Below, piece by piece: positions 58,744-64,000 of a DNA stretch of 64,000 nt. The first letter of the stretch is position 1. Every line of letters starts with the position of its first letter. A model generated the notes under the pieces. The model did not search any database. It was not told the DNA's origin and worked only from the letters and a program-made list of their open reading frames with translations. Source of the stretch: Pseudomonadota bacterium (GTDB taxonomy: Bacteria > Pseudomonadota > Alphaproteobacteria > Rhodobacterales > Rhodobacteraceae); assembly GCA_038533575.1 (NCBI GenBank), contig JBCAYL010000004.1, positions 172,846 to 236,845 on the forward strand, read 5' to 3'. A program made the translations under genes and the position numbers.

Positions 58744-61076
58744 GGCCGGTCCAGCGTCGTCAGGATGCGCTCCGGCGTGGCGGGCGCATCGAGCGCCGGG
58801 TAGTCCCCGCGGCACTGGGCGATAGCGTCCGACAGCGCCAGGAAGACGCTGATCCCGTGCATGAAGGGCGGCTCCCCCACCGCCTTCGAGCGGTAGATCG
58901 TGTCGGAGGCGTTCTCCCCGTCCCAGAGGTCCACGTTGAAGACCTCCGGCCGGTCGGACATGGCGGGGATCTTGTAGGTGGCGGGGGCATGGGTCTTGAG
59001 CGCGCCGCGGTCGTCCCAGACGAGCTCTTCCATCGTGAGCCAGCCCGCGCCCTGCACGAAGCCGCCCTCGATCTGGCCCCGGTCGAGCGCGGGGTTCAGC
59101 GAGCGCCCGCAATCGTGGAGGATATCGGTGCGCAGGATGCGGTTCTCGCCGGTGAGGGCGTCCACCACGACCTCCGAGACCGACGCGCCATAGGCGAAGT
59201 AGAAAAACGGCCGCCCCTTGCCCTTGATGCGGTCCCATTCGATCTCGGGCGTCTTGTAGAACCCCGTGGAGGAAAGCGAGACCCGCCCCTGGTAGCATAT
59301 CGAGGCCGCCTCTCCGAAGCTCATGTCGCCGGCGCCCGCCCGCACGCGGCCCCCTGCAAAGACCACGTCCGCGGGCTTCACCTGATGGAGCTGGGCCAGG
59401 TGCTCGGCCATGCGGTCCCGGATCGTGTCGCAGGCGGCCTTCACGGCCATGCCATTGAGGTCCGAGCCCGAGGAGGCGGCGGTGGCCGACGTATTGGGCA
59501 CCTTCCCGGTATCGGTGGCGGTGATCTTCACCGCCCCTACCTCGACGCCGAAGCGGTCCGCGGCGACCTGCGCCACCTTCTGGAAGAGGCCCTGGCCCAT
59601 CTCGGTGCCGCCATGATTGAGATGGATCGAGCCGTCGGCATAGACATGGACGAGCGCGCCCGCCTGATTGAGATGGGTGAGCGTAAAGGAGATGCCGAAT
59701 TTCACCGGCGTCAGCGCGATGCCCTTCTTCAGGATCGGGTTCTCGGCGTTCCACGCCCGCACCGCCGCCCGCCGCGCAGCGTAATCGGACCGGGTGGCAA
59801 GATCGGCCACGAGCTCCGCTATGACGCTGTCGGTGACGGCCATGCCATAGGGCGTGGTGCCCGTCTTCTTTGTGCCTCGTACCTCCCCCGGAGGGCCCCC
59901 TGCAGCCCCGTGCGCCGGGGTCTGATCATGTGAGGCGGAGGGATAGAAATTCACCTGCCGCACGCGCAAGGGATCGACAGAGAGGTGATGGGCGATGTGA
60001 TCCATCACCCGCTCGATCCCCACCATCCCCTGCGGCCCGCCGAACCCGCGAAACGCGGTGGCGCTCTGCGTGTTGGTCTTGAGCCGGTGCGAGGTGATGC
60101 GCGCGGCGGGAAGGTCATAGGCATTATCGGCGTGAAGCATCGCGCGGTCGGCCACCGGCAGCGAAAGATCCTGCGCCCAGCCGCAGCGGATGTAATGGGT
60201 GAAATCCACCCCCGCGAGGCGGCCTTCGTCGTCGAAGCCCGCCACGTATTCGATGCGCGCATCGTGGCGCTTGCCGGTGATGACCATGTCGTCGTCGCGG
60301 TCATAGCGCATCTTGCAGGGCCGGCCTGTGCGCGTGGCGGCGATGGCGCAGGCCACGGCGAGCGCGTTGCCCTGGCTTTCCTTGCCGCCGAAGCCGCCGC
60401 CCATGCGCCGCACCTCGGTGCGCACGGCGTGGAACGGCTGGCCCAGCGCCTCGGCTACCTTGTGCTGGATCTCGGTGGGGTGCTGGGTGGAGCAATGCAC
60501 GGTGACATCGCCCGCCTCGCCGGGCACGACGAGGGAGGATTGCCCCTCGAGATAGAAGTGCTCCTGCCCGCCCAGCTCGAGCGTGCCCCGCACCTGATGC
60601 GGGGCCTCCGCCAGCGCGCGGGTGACGTCGCCTTTGGCATAGATGCGCGGGCCGTCTTCGAAGCGGCTCCCTGCGGCGAGCGCCTCGTCGATCGTCAGGA
60701 GCGGGGTCTCCTCCGCGTAGGTGATCTGCCCCAGCCGCGCCGCGGCGCGGGCCGCGAGATGCGTGTGCGCTACGACGCAGAAGATCGGCTGGCCGAGATA
60801 GTGGATGGTCCCGTCACTCAGGAGGGGCTCGTCATGGGCCGAGGGGCTCACATCGTTGGCGAAGGGCAGGTCATCGGCCATCAGCACATCCACGACGCCG
60901 GGCGCCGCGCGCACGGCCGCGAGATCCATTCCGGTGATGCGGCCCTTCGCGATCTCGGAGAGCCCGAAGGCGAGGTGGAGCGTGTTTGCGGGAGCGGGGA
61001 TGTCGTCGGTGTAGCGCGCGGTGCCCGCCACGTGGAGGAGGGCCGCATCGTGGGGCAGGGGCTTGGCGACTGTCAT
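58740..61076 (-). CDS. xdhB: Xanthine dehydrogenase, molybdopterin-binding subunit
   Basis: XdhB is the large catalytic subunit carrying the molybdenum centre for hypoxanthine and xanthine oxidation. The 778-residue product shows GTARYTDDIPAPANTLHLAFGLSE, GGFGGKESQGN, AFRGFGGPQGM and GSDLNGMAVKAACDTI, with the full family length. It has an extra in-frame stretch (about residues 382-407, containing PPGEVRGTKK) that coincides with a dispersed DNA repeat, located in a surface-type linker before TTPYGM. It overlaps xdhA and xdhC by 4 nt each. Confidence 0.95.
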   Translation of the reverse strand: MTVAKPLPHDAALLHVAGTARYTDDIPAPANTLHLAFGLSEIAKGRITGMDLAAVRAAPGVVDVLMADDLPFANDVSPSAHDEPLLSDGTIHYLGQPIFCVVAHTHLAARAAARLGQITYAEETPLLTIDEALAAGSRFEDGPRIYAKGDVTRALAEAPHQVRGTLELGGQEHFYLEGQSSLVVPGEAGDVTVHCSTQHPTEIQHKVAEALGQPFHAVRTEVRRMGGGFGGKESQGNALAVACAIAATRTGRPCKMRYDRDDDMVITGKRHDARIEYVAGFDDEGRLAGVDFTHYIRCGWAQDLSLPVADRAMLHADNAYDLPAARITSHRLKTNTQSATAFRGFGGPQGMVGIERVMDHIAHHLSVDPLRVRQVNFYPSASHDQTPAHGAAGGPPGEVRGTKKTGTTPYGMAVTDSVIAELVADLATRSDYAARRAAVRAWNAENPILKKGIALTPVKFGISFTLTHLNQAGALVHVYADGSIHLNHGGTEMGQGLFQKVAQVAADRFGVEVGAVKITATDTGKVPNTSATAASSGSDLNGMAVKAACDTIRDRMAEHLAQLHQVKPADVVFAGGRVRAGAGDMSFGEAASICYQGRVSLSSTGFYKTPEIEWDRIKGKGRPFFYFAYGASVSEVVVDALTGENRILRTDILHDCGRSLNPALDRGQIEGGFVQGAGWLTMEELVWDDRGALKTHAPATYKIPAMSDRPEVFNVDLWDGENASDTIYRSKAVGEPPFMHGISVFLALSDAIAQCRGDYPALDAPATPERILTTLDRP
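59865..59894. repeat. Dispersed repeat copy B, inside xdhB
   Basis: This copy matches copy A (52737-52766) at 27 of 30 positions. It lies within xdhB and is read in frame as PPGEVRGTKK. Surrounding bases (about 59857-59930) also code for residues not typical of XdhB. The repeat has therefore become protein-coding without breaking the gene. Confidence 0.7.
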
Positions 61077-62455
61077 GCCCGCACCTGCCGGATATCAAGG
61101 AGCTCGCCGTCATCGGACATGACCGCGCGCAGTGCCATGTTCTGCGCGGTCTTGAGGCGGTAGGCGGCCGAGGCGCGCATGTCCGAGAGTGGCTGGTAGT
61201 CCTCGGCGAGGGCGTGCAGCGCGGCCTCCACCGCGGCGCGGGTCCAGGGCTTGCCGTCGATGGCGGCTTCGAAACAGGCGGCGCGTTTGGGCGTGCCCGC
61301 CATGCCGCCGAAGGCCACGCGCGGGGCGCGGGCGATACCGTCCTCGTCCACCGGCACGTAGAAGGCACCGCACACGGCGGAGATATCCTGGTCGACGCGC
61401 TTCGAGAGCTTGTAGACGCGGAGCCTGTCGGGGCGCTTGGGCACGCTCACGGCTTCGACGAACTCGCCCTCGGCGCGGTCCTGCTTGCCATAGTCCAGGA
61501 AGAAATCCTCCAGCGGCATCTCGCGGCGGGCCTCACCGCGCCGCAAGTGCAGCGTCGCCCCGAGCGCGATGAGCGCGGGCGGGCTGTCGCCGATGGGGGA
61601 GCCGTTGGCGATATTGCCCCCGATGGTGGCGGCGTTGCGCACCTGGGTGGAGCCGTAGCGGCGGAACATCTCGTGAAGCTCGGCGTAAGGCAGCGCCTCC
61701 ATGGCGCGGCTGATCGTGACGGCCGCGCCGAGGCGGATGTGGCTCTCGGTCTCCTCGACTTGCTTGAGGTCCGCGCAGGCATGGAGGAAGGCCATCGGCC
61801 CGAGTTCGGCGAAGTGCTTCGTCACCCAGAGCCCGACATCCGTCGCGCCCGCGACGATGGTGCCCTGCGGGTGCTCGAGCGCCCAGGCGGCGAGCTCGTC
61901 GCTGCTTGTGGGCATGGCATGGGGGCCAGCTTCCACACTCCCGAAGCTCTTCGAGAAAGATGAAGGTGGAGTGTCGCGCATGTGGTCGGGCACGGGGGCG
62001 GGCTCGGCATCGCGGGCGGCGCGGTGGATGGGCGCGTAGCCGGTGCAACGGCAGAGGTTGCCGGCGAGCGTCGTGTCGTGGTCGGTCGATCCGTTCAGGT
62101 GATCGCAGGCCATAGAGACGATGAAGCCCGGCGTGCAGAAGCCGCATTGCGAGCCGTGGCAGGACACCATGGCCTCCTGCACGGGATGGGCTGTGCCGTC
62201 GGGGGCGGCGATGCCTTCCACGGTGCGCACGGCCTTGCCGTGAAGCTGCGGCAGGAAAAGGATGCAGGCATTGAGCGTCTTCGCGCCCTCTTCGTCGGTG
62301 ACCATGACCGTGCAGGCGCCGCAATCGCCCTCGTTGCAGCCCTCCTTGGTGCCGGTGAGGCCGCGTTTGTCGCGCAGCCAGTCGAGCACGGTGCGCGTCG
62401 GCGCTTCGTCAGAAATGGTCACGTCGTCGCCGTTCAGGCGGAAAGTGATCTCCAT
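61073..62455 (-). CDS. xdhA: Xanthine dehydrogenase, iron-sulfur and FAD-binding subunit
   Basis: The 460-residue protein has two 2Fe-2S clusters near the N-terminus (CNEGDCGACTV and C...CGFCTPGF...LCRCTGY). An FAD domain follows (TIVAGATDVGLWVTKHF, ATIGGNIANGSPIGDSPPALIALGA). It takes electrons from XdhB and passes them to NAD. I chose the ATG at 62455; a TTG at 62464 would add three residues. It is the first gene of the long minus-strand unit. A 30 bp inverted repeat lies 64-93 nt upstream. Confidence 0.95.
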   Translation of the reverse strand: MEITFRLNGDDVTISDEAPTRTVLDWLRDKRGLTGTKEGCNEGDCGACTVMVTDEEGAKTLNACILFLPQLHGKAVRTVEGIAAPDGTAHPVQEAMVSCHGSQCGFCTPGFIVSMACDHLNGSTDHDTTLAGNLCRCTGYAPIHRAARDAEPAPVPDHMRDTPPSSFSKSFGSVEAGPHAMPTSSDELAAWALEHPQGTIVAGATDVGLWVTKHFAELGPMAFLHACADLKQVEETESHIRLGAAVTISRAMEALPYAELHEMFRRYGSTQVRNAATIGGNIANGSPIGDSPPALIALGATLHLRRGEARREMPLEDFFLDYGKQDRAEGEFVEAVSVPKRPDRLRVYKLSKRVDQDISAVCGAFYVPVDEDGIARAPRVAFGGMAGTPKRAACFEAAIDGKPWTRAAVEAALHALAEDYQPLSDMRASAAYRLKTAQNMALRAVMSDDGELLDIRQVRA

Positions 62456-62518
62456 GGGTGCCAAAAGCCGCGGTACCTAGGTGGCGGGGGGACCGGCTCT
62501 CGATGCGGCGTAGAGAGC

Positions 62519-62548
62519 GCGCCCGTTTGAATAGTTCATAGCGGGCGC
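62519..62548. promoter_or_regulatory. Nested inverted repeat upstream of xdhA
   Basis: GCGCCCG (62519-62525) and CGGGCGC (62542-62548) are complementary arms, and the AT-rich centre holds the perfect palindrome TGAATAGTTCA (62528-62538), nearly coaxial with the outer arms. It may be an operator for purine control of the xdh operon or a transcription end for the SRPBCC genes; no T-run follows, so the first is favoured. Confidence 0.45.
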
Positions 62549-62580
62549 ACGGGAATTGCAAGGGATTTGGGCAGGTTGCG

Positions 62581-63057
62581 TCAGAGCGTGGCAGCCAGAT
62601 TGCCCAATTGCTCAGCGGTTTGGGCCCATCCGTCGTGAGAGCCCATCGCTTCGTGGGCAGCGCGCCCGGCCGCGTCGGCATGTATCACTTCGGCGCGGTA
62701 GCGTGTGCCCTCCGCCGGGGCTTCCAAAGGCGCAAGCGTTATGATCGCGGTGAAATGAAATGCGCCCTCGGCGGGAGCGGGATTGGGCGCAAAGCCCGGG
62801 CCCAGCGCCGAGGTCCAGGTCAGGCGTTTCTCCGGCACGGCCTCGAGAACGCAGCCCGCCACCCCCTCGATATCGCCCACGTCGGGGACGTCCATGACGA
62901 GGTGGAAGGCCCCGCCGGGCCGGGCTTCCACATCGACATGGGTCACGGTGACGGGCGCGGGAGCAAACCAGCGGGCGATGAGCGCCGGTTCGGTCATGCA
63001 CCGCCAGACGTGGCCTGGCGGTGCCTTGAGCGTCCGTTGCACGGTCAAGGTGTGCAT
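62581..63057 (-). CDS. SRPBCC/AHSA1-family protein
   Basis: This 158-residue protein has the START/Bet v1-like AHSA1 signature: TVQRTLKAPPGHVWRCMTEPALIARWFAP, RPGGAFHLVMDVPD, LEAVPEKRLTWTSALG and GWAQTAEQLGNLAATL. Such proteins bind hydrophobic ligands. It is the last gene of the ArsR-SRPBCC-SRPBCC unit, with a TGATG overlap. Function unknown; pairs with ArsR regulators are common. Confidence 0.9.
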   Translation of the reverse strand: MHTLTVQRTLKAPPGHVWRCMTEPALIARWFAPAPVTVTHVDVEARPGGAFHLVMDVPDVGDIEGVAGCVLEAVPEKRLTWTSALGPGFAPNPAPAEGAFHFTAIITLAPLEAPAEGTRYRAEVIHADAAGRAAHEAMGSHDGWAQTAEQLGNLAATL

Positions 63058-63521
63058 CAGGCCGGCGCGGTCTGCGCGGCGGCGAGCTTTTCGAGCTGCG
63101 CCAATCCGCCCTCCCAGCCGCCCTGCACCTCGCCGATCATGCTCTCATCGCCGAAGGCCGAGACGGCCACGGTGACATGGAGGTCACAGCCTTCGCCCTT
63201 GGGGGTGAGGGCGTAGGTGACTAGGCTCGTGAAGTGGCTTTCGCCGCCGATGACCAGCGTCTCGGAATAGCATGCGCCTTCGTCTTCCATGAGCTTGTAC
63301 CAGCGGGTGTCGATGGTGAATTCAGGGTTGTCGACGGGCCCGCAATGGTGGCGTTCGAAACCGCCCTCACGCAGGTCCGAAATCTCCATCTTGAGGACCA
63401 TGTCCTCGCTGGGCGCGCCCCAGGCCTCCCGCATGTTGCCGTCCGTGAGGAGGTGCCAGAGGCGGGAAGGCGAGACCGTGAAACTGCGGTCGAAGCTCAG
63501 CTCTGCGGTGTGAAGTGTCAT
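63057..63521 (-). CDS. SRPBCC-family protein
   Basis: The 154-residue protein is again AHSA1-like: AELSFDRSFTVSPSRLWHLLTDGNMREAWGAPS, REGGFERHHCGPVDNPE and VQGGWEGGLAQLEKLAAAQ. Start 63521 (MTLHTAEL) is chosen; the longer frame adds unlike residues. It overlaps the next SRPBCC gene by one base (TGATG) and follows the ArsR gene by 29 nt. Confidence 0.9.
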   Translation of the reverse strand: MTLHTAELSFDRSFTVSPSRLWHLLTDGNMREAWGAPSEDMVLKMEISDLREGGFERHHCGPVDNPEFTIDTRWYKLMEDEGACYSETLVIGGESHFTSLVTYALTPKGEGCDLHVTVAVSAFGDESMIGEVQGGWEGGLAQLEKLAAAQTAPA

Positions 63522-63550
63522 GGCTTGGGTCCTTTCGATGGGAATGAAGG

Positions 63551-63877
63551 TCAGTGTGTGTCGGAGAGTTTCGCGGCCAGCCGTTCGAGCCGGTCGAGGC
63601 GGCCCTCCCAAAGGTTACGCTGTTTCGAAATCCAGGCCTCGGCGGCCGCCAGCGGGCCCGCCTCGATATGGACAGTGCGAACGCGGCCTTTTTTCTCGCT
63701 TCTGACGAGACCGGCGGCTTCCAGCTTGGAGAGGTGTTTCATAAATGTGGGGAGCGCGATGTCGTGGGGCGCGTGAAGCTCCGTCACCGGCGCCGGGCCC
63801 TCGGTGAGCCGTTCGATCACGGCGCGGCGCGTGGGGTCGGAAAGGGCGGAGAAGAAGGTATCTAGATTATTAGCCAT
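63551..63877 (-). CDS. ArsR-family transcriptional regulator
   Basis: The 108-residue winged helix protein has FFSALSDPTRRAVIERLTEGPAPVTELHAPHDIALPTFMKHLSKLEAAGLVRSEKKGRVRTVHI. It lacks the Cys-Val-Cys metal motif, so it is of the non-metal subgroup that typically sits with SRPBCC genes. It likely represses its own operon by binding a palindrome overlapping its start codon. Confidence 0.92.
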   Translation of the reverse strand: MANNLDTFFSALSDPTRRAVIERLTEGPAPVTELHAPHDIALPTFMKHLSKLEAAGLVRSEKKGRVRTVHIEAGPLAAAEAWISKQRNLWEGRLDRLERLAAKLSDTH

Positions 63878-63925
63878 ATGGCTTAGTAATCCGCACCGAC
63901 CGCCCCGTCAAGACATTTAGCTAAA
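63872..63925. promoter_or_regulatory. Palindromic operator sites of the ArsR-SRPBCC operon
   Basis: A perfect 12 bp palindrome AGCCATATGGCT (63872-63883) covers the arsR start codon, and a perfect 10 bp palindrome TTTAGCTAAA (63916-63925) lies about 40 nt upstream. They share a TTAGC half. This placement suits autorepression by the ArsR protein. Both are read from sequence; protein binding is inferred. Confidence 0.55.
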
Positions 63926-64000
63926 CGGCTCGAAGTGCTGCTCGCATCCGTACAGGCCCCCTGGGCGCGCAAGGGCACGCGGCTCCGCTACCTGGTGCTG

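Noticed and set aside
63935-64000. Possible start of a plus-strand gene at GTG 63935 running off the right edge
   Set aside because: Only 22 open codons are visible, there is no convincing ribosome-binding site, and no family can be recognised. It may be real but cannot be supported here.
1-64000. tRNA, rRNA, CRISPR, insertion sequence or prophage
   Set aside because: By eye I found no tRNA cloverleaf, rRNA segment, regularly spaced repeats, transposase or phage gene. Short tRNA genes could be missed without a covariance search.

Overview
This 64 kb, high-GC window is chromosomal DNA of an alphaproteobacterium, most likely Rhodobacterales (Rhodobacteraceae / Roseobacter group). The reasons are the ethylmalonyl-CoA pathway genes, the Roseobacter-type LuxR and LuxI, an RpoHII-like sigma factor behind an ECF-type TGATCC promoter, an EcfG-type promoter, an Irr-type ICE box, CtrA-type sites, and many overlapping ATGA or TTGA gene junctions. 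I see no rRNA, tRNA, CRISPR array, insertion sequence or prophage, so it reads as backbone sequence.

Layout, left to right. 0-8 kb: a truncated transaldolase-like gene, priA, then a carbon-assimilation cluster (ecm, an acyltransferase, ccr). 8-11 kb: a small ORF and luxR behind a perfect CtrA box, a small YdeI-like protein, then an Irr-box-preceded NifU-like gene with tsaB and rimI. 11-16 kb: a complete BMP-type (nucleoside-like) ABC transporter. 16-18 kb: a TauE/SafE permease with a TIGR02186-like partner. 18-21 kb, minus strand: luxI, a RecD-like helicase and a short-chain dehydrogenase in one apparent unit. 21-36 kb: housekeeping genes (universal stress protein, trpS, murJ, glnD, LpoA-like lipoprotein, rsmI, yraN, gshB, comM, cobU, rpoH). 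This part also holds a rhomboid homologue that has lost both catalytic residues, and a candidate structured sRNA of about 150 nt. 36-48 kb: coaBC-dut-moeB-like-M3 peptidase, an orphan capsule-type gene, a D-glycerate dehydrogenase, a three-gene lipid-linked sugar transfer module (GT2, LABN, GT39), an EcfG-type stress pair (csbD, DUF1328) and panBC. 48-53 kb: two FAD-dependent amine oxidoreductases.

52.8-62.5 kb is one long minus-strand unit, xdhA-xdhB-xdhC followed by a second BMP-type ABC transporter, tightly overlapped except for a 45 bp gap before the last gene. Uptake genes sit directly behind xanthine dehydrogenase genes, so the unit probably imports purines or nucleosides and oxidises hypoxanthine/xanthine. 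The window ends with an ArsR regulator and two SRPBCC proteins behind palindromic operators.

The most unusual points are: luxR and luxI separated by 11.4 kb with a CtrA box at luxR; an apparently dead rhomboid; a glutathione S-transferase with a C-terminal TRASH/YHS-like cysteine module; a dispersed repeat inserted in frame into xdhB; the candidate sRNA; and the coherent GT2-LABN-GT39 module.
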